Source: Cydia pomonella | Lineage: Eukaryota; Arthropoda; Insecta; Lepidoptera; Tortricidae | Length of the DNA: 64,000 bases | Reading direction: 5' to 3' | NCBI RefSeq assembly: GCF_033807575.1 | Contig: NC_084716.1 | Span: 7,068,001 to 7,132,000 of the forward strand | Translations under genes and position numbers: made by a program | In this document: positions 21,050-33,063 of the stretch, piece after piece | Layout: each line of letters opens with the position of its first letter | Position numbering within the stretch: position 1 is the first letter of the stretch | Notes under the pieces: model-generated | Told to the model about the DNA's origin: nothing | Databases searched by the model: none | What the model saw: the letters and a program-made list of their open reading frames with translations, nothing else

Positions 21050-22060
21050 AAGAAAATTCAACACATTTCTAAGGATATTTGGCTAACGGCGCTTTAGAAC
21101 ATTGCAAAGTATAACATTTATCATCTAGAATGGCAACTAACGAGACGAACCTACTCGCCAGCCAAGACTATTCAAACAAAATATACTTTAATTCTTTCAA
21201 TACTTATTAAAATAATAATTAAGAGTAATTATTGATTTATGAGGCTACTTTATTTCTATTAATAAACACATTGCTCTTCGTTTTTACATTCATTGTTTTT
21301 AGTTGACTACCCCTCTTCGAAACTCATATTTTTCCCAATATTTTCTGTTTGCAACCATATTTCGTTGGGCATGTACCTACACATTTCAACAAAGATTTTT
21401 TTAAATTGATTTGCGTAGGTATAATCGACACTAGTAATATCACTTATAGATTTATTGAGACTGTTTGCCTTACCGCAAATCAGGGAAAGGGAGACGATAG
21501 AACTAGCCTAACGAATAACCATTAGAAATAGCATAAAAATAAAGTAGTTTGATCCAGAAGAGCTAACGCATATAAGTATATTTTATCTTTAGCAAAACTA
21601 TTAAAAACCACTTACATTTAAGTACAGAATTCAAAATGTATGTTATACGTTCCCCTAACCCCACCTGACCTTATAGTAAATTTGAATGTTTTCAGATGAA
21701 ACGTGAAGGAGATGCTACAACTTCTGCCAGCAGAAGATCGAAGAAAATCACATCAAGGACTTCGCTTATGTCTGATGATTAAGGTCAGTTTCTGATGAGA
21801 ATTGTATATGGGATCAATTACAGAGACCACACTTTAAACCCAAAATTTACTACGTCGGAACCGGTAGTCTTTTTCAATCAGTTACCTATATCGGAATGGT
21901 CAGCAAATTATATTTTCTTCAGGTTTAAAACTATCATATCTAAACGGTTGTTTTGGCGCCTTTAGATGAAAATCCAGAGATGAGCAACAAAATTCAGGAC
22001 AACCTAAAAATGGAGCGGGAACCGCGCGCAACTAATTACAAAAAAAAAATACGTACCTAC
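21050..22060. other. no intact gene; degraded exon-like pieces
   Basis: AT-rich. A short open reading after ttttcag at about 21695-21780 (MKREGDATTSASRRSKK) is probably part of the transposon debris that follows. Confidence 0.35.
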
Positions 22061-22170
22061 TTTTTTTAGGTAAGCGAGTGAATATGCCACAAAAGACGAT
22101 GGAGACAACAACTGCAGTCGTCTTTTTGACAAATTATTTGACAGCGTAAATGGATCGCCCGACATTTATA
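22060..22170 (+). pseudogene. P-element-like transposase scrap (LFDSVNGSP), copy 1
   Basis: The readings contain the LFDSVNGSP motif, similar to the 'lFDllNsr' motif of P-element/THAP9-type transposases. A second, related copy lies at 22905-23040. Confidence 0.45.
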
Positions 22171-22414
22171 GGCCACAGTAGCAAACTGGCGAGACGTTAT
22201 TGCCAGCCAAGACATGTAGCATTCCACGCTTAGAAGGATCGATCGCGATAATAAAGAGCTTCCTGGGTTTGTCAAAAATATTATTCTCAAAATAAAAAGT
22301 CGAACACTTTTACGGTCGTTATATCAACCAGGATCAAATTGAAAATTAATTACAGAAATGTAAATCCAGGTCCAAACACTATCATAAACCATTTTAAGTG
22401 TTCTCTCAAATATA

Positions 22415-22690
22415 TTGACTCCATATATATCTATGTATTGTGAAGGCAACAACGACGAAACTTTAATTAATTTAAGTAACCTTTTTTTGGCTACCGCATC
22501 TCAGGATGAAAAAGAAACCTGGCCCAGAAATTTTCCGCCCTCGTCGTTCTCACTCACTTCGACCCGTCGGGACAGAACGACTTCCAAGAGTCATAACGGA
22601 GAGGTTGAATAAACAAACATCCACGAACACGGAGGGTTACGTATGCAGATATATAACGAAAAAACTTAAATGTGATGAATGTGACCAATA
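22415..22690 (+). pseudogene. transposase C-terminal scrap
   Basis: The reading includes KKKPGPEIFRPRRSHSLRP and TEGYVCRYITKKLKCDEC, the latter like the 'aYvaGYivrKl..C..C' end of P-element-like and related transposases. Frames are broken. Tentative. Confidence 0.35.
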
Positions 22691-22904
22691 AACATCAAGG
22701 GGTCAATAAAAAAATAGGAAGTACAAGAGATTAAAAAATGACAAATTCAGTTACCCAAATGCGAAAATTGTATGTATGTATTGTATAGGGAATGTCCCTA
22801 AATAATTCACATTCACATGCGTACTTGCGCTTTCCATTATAGGCCTCGTATAATGTAAAGCGTAAGTACGCATAGTTTTTGTTAGTATCATTGTATATAC
22901 CTAC

Positions 22905-23045
22905 CTACTTTTCAGACAAGTGAGTGATGAGTGAATAAGCCACCAGAAACGATGGAGGCAACAGCTGCGGTCTTCTTATTTGTTGACGAATTATTTGACA
23001 GCGTAAATGGATCGCCAGAACAAGGAAAAGGCAAACTTACACTCA
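22905..23045 (+). pseudogene. P-element-like transposase scrap (LFDSVNGSP), copy 2
   Basis: Direct repeat of about 105 bp of 22060-22165, with better preserved reading (FLFVDELFDSVNGSPEQGKGK). Confidence 0.45.
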
Positions 23046-23149
23046 CATTAACAAAAAAAAACTAAACAATGTGTCATTTTACTCAAAAATAAACTTGTTT
23101 TGTATTGCGTTTAATCGACATGTTTATTTGTTTTAGATGTACCAAATAC

Positions 23150-23700
23150 GTCAGGAAAGAAGATCGTGACTAGAAAACACATATTTGATCTCTTCAGAAG
23201 TAAAAGTTTACCCACAGTGGAAGGAAAACTGTGTTCCTTAAGAGATCATCTTTTTTCTATTGAAGGCTGCACTAATGATCAAATAGAATTATTTAAAAGC
23301 AATTTTGCTTATTTAAAGTCAGAATTGAAGACTAGATGGAGTAAAGCTCAGCATAAAGAAGACAGATTCATAAAAAAACAATCATTCTTGGCTAGAAGGC
23401 ACTTTCGCGATTCCCGTTGCTGAAAGTCCAGCAAACCGACCAGGCCGGCCGTGCAAACATTTTGAAGAGTTAAGCGAAAGAAGTGAAGTAAAAGCTGCAA
23501 CACGGATATTTTGAATCGCTTACTTTCGAGTTCCGACCCCTTACTGAGCTGCAGGAGAAAAGTAAAAAAAAAGAAAGCACAGTACTATCCTGCCAGAGAC
23601 GATAGAATTGTTATTGCCTGCCGATCCGAACCCAGAGTGCTCTTCTGGAAGCGAAGAAGAAAACATAATAGCAGAGACTGTAGCTTAATATGGTAACTGA
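23150..23700 (+). pseudogene. transposon-derived protein fragment
   Basis: A frame of about 85 codons (HIFDLFRSKSLPTVEGKLCSL...) is followed after a frame break by a segment GRPCKHFEELSERS. The 'GRPsK.FEe.SeRsKrrk' motif is familiar from transposon-derived hypothetical proteins in many animals. A lysine/arginine-rich reading continues to about 23696. I cannot name the superfamily. Confidence 0.35.
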
Positions 23701-25680
23701 TTTTATTGCAGTAATAAATTATTATACACATTTTACTACATTTTTTTTTCCTCTTTTGTGCAATGTCGAAATTTTACATATCAGTAGAATTTTGAAAAAA
23801 ATACCCTATAAACAAATAAAAATATTATGAAACAGTTGTTTCAACTTCGTAAAACGTTGAAAAATACAAAATACCGCAAAAATAATTTTGGCCCCGTAGA
23901 TCGTGAATTTACCCCTATGTGCGACGTCAAAGATATGTTTACACTTTAGTACCTTACTTCTTTGTACTCTGGCCAAAAATATCTTATAGCTTGACTGTAC
24001 AAAATATGCCACGACACGCGGCAAGCGTTATTTTTTATAGATTTCGCAAACACGCATAAAATATAGAATAGGTACTTAGAAATCACGACTTGGATTGTAT
24101 GTTAATTTTTCAATATTGGATGTTAATCCACGAACAAGACCAATGTAACCAACGTCGACATGTCTGAAATCAAGGTAAAAGCTACCTGAAACACTGGCGC
24201 AACCGGAGAGTGGCGCAATGGACTTCATAAAGAAATGAATTCTCAACATTTTGAAGAGCGGCTGACTTCTGTCAAGGCTTAAGCCAAACTCTGTCCTTGT
24301 CATAGAAAATGCTCCATATCATACATGATAATAAGATACAAGTATAAGACACATTAATTTTGCTCCGAGCGATGGCCAAGCAAGTCTGCTTGTAATTTAG
24401 CTCCAAATAATATTATATTTTTATAAGCCCACCCTGGAACCAACCTTGCGTTAAGACCACACCACATATATTATAACATGTCCGGACACTTTCGGACATT
24501 AAATTATGTCACTTCATAATTGAATGTCCGAAAGCAATCTGACTTCCACATATTCCCCAAGCGAGTGCAGACTTAGTTTCGTTAATACTCAACCACGGGG
24601 AGGGTTCCTAACCATGGTTTCTGCAACTGACACTGAGGTAGTAGATTTTTCCGAAAAACGGGGGATTTTATGAGAAGTACAGAGCTTACTTACTATTAGG
24701 CAGTAAAGCCTTACGACAATTACACATAAATATATTCTCTTAGCAAGAGGACATGACATCATCTCTGATTATGTGTTGCACCATATAGCGGACACACCAG
24801 ATTCACTAGATGATGTTAGTACCTGTAGCCAATAAGAAAATTAGGACATAACTTTTTTTTGCATATGTTGTTCATAACCGAACACAATTTTATATTGAAA
24901 CTCTTTAAGTTTTTTGACTCTATTATCTATAAGTCTATGGAAACAAAAGAAGACGAACAAGAGAAGAATTTGACTTGTCAATGAAATAAAAATGTTATAG
25001 TTTTGGTGGAGTTAATATAAAATGATGAAGAATTGAAGTGAGTTGTTTTAATGTGGAGACACGGTCAGGACCAGGACCCCTTCTATTCATATTGTCTCGC
25101 ACAGGAAATTTTCTAGAAGCCAAAAAACGCTGTAGGCAACGCTAGACGCATCCAAATGCAAATTAAACGCATGGCGAAGAAGACTGAGATTTAACTTATA
25201 ACATTCCACTCACAGCCTGCACTGCATACGACCCAGCTACCGAACAGTACACACTTCTAAGGATAGAGAACCCACTGAGAAAAACTATAATCGTGGCGCA
25301 GAATGATGTCGCTTCCAACACCAAATTAAAGAGAAGGACATTGGGGACCGCTAAAATTTCAACATGTCTCTTACAACCGTGGTGCTAGTGAGCGCCATGG
25401 TAAAGTTGGTCACCATATACGTCGGCTGGCGTTATTGCAAAAGACTGGATTAAATGTACTACTTATAAGAAAAAGGCACCTCAGGCCAAAAACAATATTG
25501 CAATGTTTGATTTGTATCTAATAAGTAATAATAGCATTTTTAGCAGATGATATGTTTTGGTTTATTTACTCGTACTGTCCAAACTATGATTCCTTATCAG
25601 TTATTTTCTAGCATTAACAAATTCACAAGGAATGTATAAAAACAATTAAAATACAAATTAAGATGTAAAGATAGTGATAC
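23700..25680. other. no recognised gene
   Basis: AT-rich with scattered short open frames. A small inverted repeat around 24480-24540 (tgtccggacactttcggacatt and a complementary copy after the loop) may be a MITE remnant. Confidence 0.4.
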
Positions 25681-25690
25681 CATACCACCA

Positions 25691-26555
25691 ATGATAGCTA
25701 ATAAAGTTTGTAAAGCATTATACCATATGAAAACTGACAAATCTTCTGGTGAAGATGGTATAACAGCCAATCTACTACGCGCTGGTGGTGAGCAAGTCCT
25801 TAATATCCTCGCAACACACTTTATTGGCATTGATTCAAAGACTATATCATGTTTCTTTAGAAGTAGGTCTTAAGATGAATATGTCCAAGATCAAAGTTAT
25901 GACGAACATCACTGGCAATTCGAATCCCACCATAACGGTGGGAGCCGAAAAACTGGAGGTGGTCGAGCAATACGTGTATCTTGGACATATTCTATCTTTT
26001 GACAAAAAACAACAGGAAAAGGAGATCTCCAGGAGAATCCAGCTGGGTTTGGGCAGCATTTAACAAACTAGCGGACATCCTGAAATCTGCTAATGTTCCA
26101 CAATGCCTGAAAACTCACCTCTTTAATCAATGTGTCCTGCCCACCATGACATACGGTGCCGAGACATGGACGCTCACTAAGCAGGCTGTGCATAAAACAC
26201 GAGTAACAGAGAAAGCCATAGAGCGCGCCATTCTCGGCATTAAACTTCAAGACCGAGTGAGGAATGTCGAGATCCGACGCCCCACCACGGTGCGAGACGT
26301 GGGTGACATCATTACCAAGCTAAAAAGGAATTGAGCGGGACATGTTGCTAGGCAGAGTGATGGCAGATGGACTAAAATGTTAACATATTGGTGGCCGCTT
26401 TCGGATGAAAGAAGCGCCTGGCGTCCGCTGGCTCATTGGGTGGATGACATTCGAAAAATCGCGGGACACATCTGGATGCGACTAGCACAGGACCAGGATA
26501 AGTGGCGTACACGAAGAGAGGCCTATGCTCAGCAGTGGGCGACTGGAGGCTAACA
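25691..26555 (+). pseudogene. RTE-type LINE reverse transcriptase remnant
   Basis: MIANKVCKALYHMKTDKSSGEDGI is the palm-domain start of RTE reverse transcriptases (K..KA.G.DGI). An internal deletion then joins it to the thumb/C-terminus: LKMNMSKIKVM, VVEQYVYLGHILS, QCVLPTMTYGAETWTLT, IERAILGIKLQDRVRN, and a final WVDDIRKIAG...YAQQWATGG block ending at a TAA at 26551-26553. Frame breaks occur near 25865, 26060 and 26335. The tail is followed by a tgatgatga repeat, typical of RTE 3' ends. Confidence 0.85.
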
Positions 26556-26950
26556 TAATGATGATGAAAGATAATGATGCAAAGGCACCTACAGACATTT
26601 GTAGTGACATGGCAAGACAGACTTTATAACCATTTCCCTATTACTGTTCTAAATAAAACTGATGGTTTCCGGACTATTGAAATGCAAATACATATTTTTT
26701 TAGTTACTTGGCACTGTGTTCACTTTGTCATTGTTTCTATTCCCCTGTTTTCCGTGACGGGAATTTTGTTGTCAAGCCAAAACAGATAAATCTTCTTATG
26801 GTTTTTTCTTTGTTTGTGTAGGGTTAGAGTAACAATCTTTCACTGGTTTTGTTAATGGTCTTAGTGTCCATCTCATGTTCCATAGAATAACAGAAGGATG
26901 ATTTTTCTGCTTGCTCATCTTTCAGGTCATGGCTTTTTTACAGGTACAGG
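26556..26950. other. no gene seen
   Basis: Short open frames only; no domain or repeat recognised. Confidence 0.4.
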
Positions 26951-26957
26951 AACAAGT

Positions 26958-27130
26958 TGATATTGTTGTTGTTGTTCTGAGGTACCCCAGATGTGCAGAG
27001 GGCCTTCACAAGCTCATGCCAAGCCTTCCTATCTTCAGCAACCCTTATGGCCTCGCTCCAGTCCAGTCCCAGCTTGTAGTCCACTGTTCGCCTCAACTGA
27101 CGTTTGCTATAAGCAAGTTGATGTAATGCA
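26958..27130 (-). repeat. LINE 3' end with (AAC)n tail
   Basis: On the minus strand a reading KRQLRRTVDYKLGLDWSEA..DRKAWHELV...TSGVPQ ends in an (AAC)n tail at 26958-26977. This is the usual C-terminus and microsatellite tail of a 5'-truncated LINE. Confidence 0.5.
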
Positions 27131-27451
27131 GCCTTATTTTGATTTAGTTTAAAATACATCATATGATTGGGCATGGCTTGATCTGCACTGAAGTCAAACA
27201 ACTCTGGAAAGTAAAACCAACAAGTTTAGCAAAGTAATGGTAACAACATTTACAATAATTGGAATGTTCCTGTCAGAACTGCCATACAGCAGCTAAGTTG
27301 CCCAAACACAAATAATAATAATAAAATAAATAACGCTTCCGATTTGTTCTACATGACATCAAATCTCTCCAAACAGCCTCTATGTGTTGGATCTATATCA
27401 CCACGCACGTCTTACAAATGACCGGGCTCGAATCACCCGAGATTTTTAAAA

Positions 27452-27860
27452 CGGACAAACAAATAAATAATTAATATCTGAGGAGTGAGGACAATCTTAC
27501 ACAGATCAACCCTGCCCCAAACTAAGCAAAGCTTGTATTATGGATACTAGGCGACAATATACATATTTATATAGATAAATACATACTTAAAAGTATAGAA
27601 AACACCCACGACCAAGGAACAAATATTTATGCTCACCACACAATAAATAATAATAGATCGCTTTATAGCGATAAGTCCGCCTGTTATTAACTACTCATTT
27701 ATGTCGTGCCTTTGTTTGTAATATGAACTTTTCTCTAGTAGGTAGTGCACAATAAAGAATTTTATTATTTATAAATGCCATTACCAGGAATTGAACCCGG
27801 GACTGGGGAGCATCTGCTTCATAGGCAGGGTCACTATTGTGATAATACAGCTAAGCAGAC
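27452..27860 (-). repeat. tRNA-headed SINE, interrupted
   Basis: Minus-orientation SINE: the tRNA-like head with a B-box-like 'ggaattgaacccgggac' lies at about 27781-27860, and the tail toward 27452. A LINE tail ending 'caataaagaattttatta' (about 27645-27773) is inserted. Same family as 33748, 34243, 38955, 45590 and 59350. Confidence 0.6.
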
Positions 27861-28410
27861 ATATTTCTAAACACCTATTCTAGTGACTGTATACTACTTT
27901 AGGCCACTTGCTAATTTTGAGAGGAAATGCATATCTCCCACTTCCAAATGATTTTGCCAAACTGTAACCAGTTTTTTGGTGAATGAAGTGCTCAATTTAC
28001 ATTATCGAATCATGCACCAAAACAAAACAATTAACAGCTTAAAAACTAACATGCACAACTTATGAAAAAGATTTGTCTTAGTCTCTTTTAAGGACTGGCT
28101 TACTTAACCTAGGTTTGCCTCTTAACTACCCTATTTCATTAAACAACCTAGGTACTAAATATTTATTTAACCTTTTCCCGTAATAGTTGACTGCTGGCAG
28201 CCGCTAATACAGCCATATTAACTTACCCTCTCATACCCTTCTAGTGTTGTATTTATTAAATGCGGACCATTTATACTAGTCTATATAATAGTTTTCTAAA
28301 GCAATCAGGTATTTAATAAAAACTATGGACCCTGAATTTTAAAAACCCTCAACAGTTTCTGTAAGAGTAGTCCTATCCTCATCTAAAACACTTATGGTGT
28401 AATCAAAATC
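27861..28410. other. no gene seen
   Basis: AT-rich, no recognised content. Confidence 0.4.
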
Positions 28411-28419
28411 GCTTTGTGT

Positions 28420-28880
28420 GGTAGGGCACAGCACAGTGGATGCCATTCCAGATCTAGAGCAAAGCCCAAGTGGGGAAGTAATGTAATGTAATGTAATGTA
28501 AATAGCCTTTATTATTGAAGTCTTCAGTTATCACAATTAATGTAATTAATTTTGTTTCACAACATTGACCTCAACTCGTCCTTTGACGTAGGCCTCCTCC
28601 ATTTCTTTCCTTTGCTGTTTGCATCCATGTACCTTCTCCTATTCTAGAAGTGGGGAAGTACCTCCACCTTACAGAAAACCGCAGCCAAATAACAGTAGAC
28701 CCTACTCAAGTGTTGTGTTCCTGCCGGTGAGTAAGGTTGCCAGAGCTCAACGAGGGTGCAGAGTGTTAGGGTTGGCAATGCACATGTAACTCTTCTGGTG
28801 TTGCAGGCATACATAGGCTATGGAGACTGCTTACCATCAGGCAGGCCGTATGCTTGTTTGTCACTGACATAGTATAAAAA
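28420..28880 (+). repeat. retroposon of lepidopteran type, with nested insertion
   Basis: Ends with 'ctggtgttgcaggc', 'accatcaggcaggccgtatg' and 'atagtataaaaaagta', a tail I know from abundant lepidopteran retroposons. It is split by the insertion at 28481-28647. Confidence 0.55.
28481..28647 (-). mobile_element. truncated LINE 3' end with 13-bp target duplication
   Basis: Flanked by AAGTGGGGAAGTA at 28468-28480 and 28648-28660. On the minus strand it ends in an (ATTAC)n tail, and just before it reads like a LINE C-terminus (MEEAYVKGRVEV). A clean, 5'-truncated retrotransposition event. Confidence 0.75.
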
Positions 28881-30550
28881 AGTATTTTCCTTCTTTTATT
28901 GTATGAAAATTCCTATTTCATAGTCAATCACAATAATTCTACAATATAGACATTAACCAAACTAATAAGTAAGTAGTAAGTAAACACTTTATTGTATGAG
29001 AAAAAGAAATATTTATTACATCAGATGGAACATAAATGTGTAGTACAAAGGCAAAGTTATCCCTAAAAAGGATCTCTTCTTCTCAGATAAAATTATACTA
29101 TGAGTTCCAGCTAGAATTCACATGTGAAGATCACCTTGCAAACAATTCAATAATGACCTTATTTTTATATATAACAAAGCCTGTTGCAGGTATCATCATT
29201 GGTTTATTTAGGACAAAGCATGTTGCTGAATGTCATTTGTAGCCATCTCACAAAGCCTGTGTCTATAATATCTATAGATATCTTACAAATAAACTTGCTT
29301 ATCTTTATGGTTTTGTTGTAGTAATTTAATAAAGTAATCAGCCTAAACATACCTTGAAATTCACATTTCCAGAAGCTTGCAGAGATGGCTCCTGTCATCG
29401 GAATGTGTAAGCAAGTAGTTGAAGTCCAGTAGTCCCTCTAGAACACTTAATGTTACAAACATCCTTATAGCATATATTGGTTTCACTGTGCATTCTGATG
29501 ACCAAGCTGGAATGAGAAACAATAAATATCAGATTTATCATGACAGGTAAAGGGGTATTCTGTGAAATACCATTTTCAATGCAAAACTGGAAGCATGGAA
29601 CATACAATGGGGGGAAATTAAAGCTAATAAAAATATCCCTTGTTTTGTTTGGCTTCACATGAATTTTTAGTGTATAGTCGCAAAGCAGTTTTATGTTAAA
29701 TATGTGTAGTAAGACATCAGGGCTACTACCGACCCAAGTGTTTATGGAAATTTTGTGCTCTCTCTATTCTCTCTTAAAGATAACCACTTATGTTATGTGT
29801 AGGTTAGTTAGTGGACGTTACCAAAAAGGGGATTCTAGTTTAAAAATGAGGAATAATAAAACAGGTCCGAAAGAAACTTACTAGTATTTCCGCGGTCCAG
29901 TTATGTATCCAAAGCCGTACAGAATGAACTAGGAAATGGCGCAGCGAACTATTTCTGATGCGGCCTCGGGTCGTTGGTCCACAATACCATGCATACAAAA
30001 GCCAAGAAGACAAAACGTAGTACGTACGTAATGGACGACAACGGAATGCACAGGGAGTGATTTGATTTATTTTGAAGCGTCAGGGACGCAACAGCTTTCC
30101 GGTGGAATGAGATAGCAATATCGTTTGCTCCCTCTAACGCATAAGGAAAGAGATGGACAACGGACGTGAGCAATTTTGATAGTGATGTACTTATACCGTT
30201 TATTCGATTAATCGGTAATTTCTGTGTTTCTATGGCAAAAGTTCCGATATGTTTTATAGAAATAAAAAAAACTGGTTATGCTATTCGATATAAATCATAG
30301 ATATAAATAACGTAACAACGGGATGACAATTCAATTTGATTACTTAATCGAAAGGTCTAATGTTTTCTTGGTTCCTACAGAACAAAATAATCAAAGAATG
30401 CTTGGAGCATTCGAAAACATCCGATTGACGGATAATCGATATCTACGATAACAAAAGTAAAAGCTGTAACAGATGGGCGTGCCGGACCCCGACATTGGTC
30501 TGGTCCGTCCGGTCTGAGGCCTGGGCTATAACCGCGAAAATCGAAGTTCG
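28881..30550. other. no intact gene recognised
   Basis: Short frames on both strands with no domain. 28980-29000 looks like a LINE tail ('aagtaaacactttattgtatgag'). Confidence 0.4.
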
Positions 30551-30554
30551 TCAA

Positions 30555-31015
30555 TAGTCATAGTCATTGTAGTCATAGTATCTTTATTCATGAACAATAC
30601 AGAATTGTGTTTGAATATACATGAAGTGAAAAACATAACAAAAACAACAACAAACTTATCATATAAATGAAAAAAAAAAAAACAAATAAATATCAGTCTA
30701 AAAATACGGCAACATTTAAATACTAAAAAATAACAAGAGAAACAATACTCAAGACTTAAACAAAATTGAACACTTCATCTACCGATAAAAACATCCTCTC
30801 AACAAAAACTGTTTCAATTTGTGTTTGTAGATATTACATTTTGAAATTGTTTTAAGCTCTTCGGGTAATTTGTTAAATAATTTATCAGCCTGGTGTCTTG
30901 TACAGTGCTCCTCTATTTTGGATAATGGACGGAAGTTAACTTTTATATTTTTGGTGCGCGACACTTTACGCATCTCCTGTTCTTCATCTCTATCACTCTT
31001 GCATAATCTAGTGAT
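30555..31015 (-). pseudogene. LINE (CR1/Jockey-like) 3' end
   Basis: Minus-strand frame 30779-30973 reads HQADKLFNKLPEELKTISKCN.YKHKLKQFLL...FYR, the usual C-terminal block ('fNsLP..ik....fk..Lk..l') of CR1- and Jockey-like LINEs. It ends at about 30555 with a degenerate (ATGACT)n tail after 'aataaagatac'. 5'-truncated. Confidence 0.65.
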
Positions 31016-31019
31016 AAAG

Positions 31020-31580
31020 AGGCAGATAACAAAATTTTAATTTCCGAGATTCATGTAAGGCCCTCTGTAAACAAACCTGAAAGCCTACCGCGATAACCGA
31101 AATTGGCAAATTGCGGGGATCTTTCTCTTTTACTCGTACTGAGACGTAATTAGAGTGACACAGAAAAATGCCTGCAATAGGGTTGTTTCCAATTTTTTGA
31201 AACGCTTGTATTACGTTCTATATTAACTAAAAGTTGCCCTAAAATTCAACTTTTATACTAAAAACGGCTTTAAATATGTTAAATTAACAAAATATATTTT
31301 GACAGATGCTTTGGCGCCCAAAACGCTCTTTGAAAATTGTGTGACGTCACAGTTTACGGTTTGACACATAACTACATACACACGTAGAAGATACGAACTG
31401 TCAACTGACATTTGTCATTTGTTGTTTATCGCCTAACTGTCAACAGTGTCAATCCGAGAGTTGTGACGTCATCAGAATCTTCAATGACGTTTCGAGTTTG
31501 GTCACGTGACGTGTGCCAAAAGATATTTGAAATTCAATATTTACAAAAATGTGGTCATTACATAAATACTCATACTCTCT
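31020..31580. repeat. repeat-like region with gtgacgtca motifs
   Basis: Contains several TGACGTCA-like palindromes (about 31342, 31463) and 'cacgtgac', plus a palindromic 'caactgacatttgtcatttg'. It resembles short dispersed repeats; no gene. Confidence 0.35.
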
Positions 31581-32209
31581 GATAGTCGGTCAGTACAAGC
31601 TCTGCAAAGTTATACTTTGACCTCAGGGCTAATCTACGAATACCACAAGGCTCTGTCAGAGGTAAGCACCACCACCAGCGTAACTCTGCAGTGGATTAAG
31701 GGACACAGCAACTCGCGAGGGAACGATGCACCCGAGTACATGTTGGCGAGAGGTGGCTCGGAACTGAGGGTGGCAGGACCGGAGCCAATCATACCTCTGC
31801 CTTATGCCTGGCTCCGGAACATGCTGAGATGCAACACCAAGGTAAAACACCAACAGTACTGGTCTAACCTAGGCACGTGCAGGCAGGCGAAGGAGGCCCT
31901 CCCGACAATCGACCCCGGTTTGTCGAGGAGGCTGAGACAGCTGAAGAGGCCACAGCTCCGGCTTTTGACTGGGGCCATAACCGGCCACGCCCCACTAAAC
32001 AAACACCTACTAACCCTACGTGTTACAGATAGCCCCCTCTGCAGAGCGTGCATGGAGGAGGAGGAGACAGCCGCCCACGTCATTCTAGAATGCCCAGGGG
32101 TGGCAGAATACCGGGCACAATACCTCGGTTCCCCGGGGTCTCTCCAGAAGTCGTCGGCAACATCAAGGGTCTGCTAGGCTTCCTGGTAGAGTTGGGTTGG
32201 CAGGAGTAG
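31581..32209 (+). pseudogene. LINE RNase H and C-terminal domain (I/R1-like)
   Basis: Starts in the RNase H domain (DSRSVQALQSYTL at 31581, carrying a conserved Asp), then LQWIKGHSNSRGND, the GH..i.GNe.AD motif with the last Asp degenerate. The C-terminal region has RRLRQLKRPQLRLLTGAITGH and the zinc-knuckle-like C..C....E.A.HV..EC block (PLCRACMEEEETAAHVILECP). A one-base shift near 32140 separates the final GLLGFLVELGWQE block, stop at 32207-32209. Only LINEs with an RNase H domain (I, R1, LOA and related clades) have this layout. Truncated at the 5' side. Confidence 0.8.
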
Positions 32210-32399
32210 TGCCGTCAACCCACCATCACGCAAAATAGGCGCGAATTGCGACGTCGAGTTGCGGAAACCCAGCCCGCGAATACGACTAACGAACGAATAC
32301 TCCGACGTTTCGAGGACGGCGTTGTCCCCGTGGTCTCGCAAAACTTAATAATTTAAGTCCCGTTTCTATAAGTTAATAACATGTAAAAAATCGGATAAT

Positions 32400-32560
32400 T
32401 GCGAGTGGGACTCGCCCACTGAGGGTTCCGTACTTTTTAGTATTTGTTGTTATAACGGCGACAGAAATACTATCACGATTCATGAGATCCGGTCTGGCGA
32501 CACACGGACAGACGGACGGATAGAGGAGTCTTAGGGGCAATTAATTCACTGTGTTTGTCT
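32400..32560 (+). repeat. lepidopteran dispersed repeat (gagggttccgtactttt)
   Basis: The string 'actgagggttccgtact' followed by 'gacagacggacgg' is, from memory, a very abundant lepidopteran repeat. No coding capacity. Confidence 0.5.
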
Positions 32561-32572
32561 TGCATTAGTAAC

Positions 32573-32710
32573 TACAGTCGCCATCAGATATACCGGAGCG
32601 GCCAGTTCTCAAAAATATCTGAACACGCACTCTTAACGCCTTAACAATAGAGGTGTGTTCAGATGTTTTTGAGCACCTTGGCCGCTCCAGTCTATTTGAT
32701 GGCGACTGTA
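32573..32710. mobile_element. palindromic MITE (acagtcgccatcag)
   Basis: TIRs 'TACAGTCGCCATCAGATA' at 32573 and the complement ending at 32710, with 'ggagcggcca' and 'tggccgctcc' further in. It is flanked by TA, consistent with mariner-type target sites. Fragments of the same family occur at about 50340 and 54793. Confidence 0.75.
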
Positions 32711-33046
32711 CTAGCACCCAAAAGAAAGCGATGAGTAGGTATAGTTTTTTTTGTTATTATTTACTGACAGACTATAGACATAATACGCGCGACGCGTTTG
32801 TACACAATAATTAAATTCAAGAACAGTAATGGCGCTTATACTTTATCGTGGTCGTCCGCGGTGACGATACGATAGGTATTTATGTCTGTCGTATCGGTTG
32901 CCCAGCCCATTCGATGCAGACTTAGCTTAGACCATATTAGACTGATTATCAATTAGGATGTTCAGTATTATCGCAGTTCCTACGAGAGTTCATTTCAAAT
33001 AGAAGGAATAAGTAAATAAAACTATAACAACCTGTCCATTATGAAT

Positions 33047-33052
33047 TTTATT
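33047..33052 (-). terminator. polyadenylation signal of the SVWC gene
   Basis: AATAAA on the minus strand, 11 bases after the stop codon at 33064-33066, giving a very short 3' UTR. Confidence 0.55.
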
Positions 33053-33063
33053 GACACTGTCGT

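Larger units (their letters stand above)
27130..29400 (-). other. possible pair of host exons on the minus strand
   Basis: A candidate exon ending CAAG/GTATGT at about 29355 and a second starting after tttccag at about 27207 join in one frame (readings MTGAISASFWKCEFQ and ELFDFSADQAMPNHMMYF). The second runs into the LINE tail at 27130. The product is not recognised and both exons are short, so chance is possible. Confidence 0.25.
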
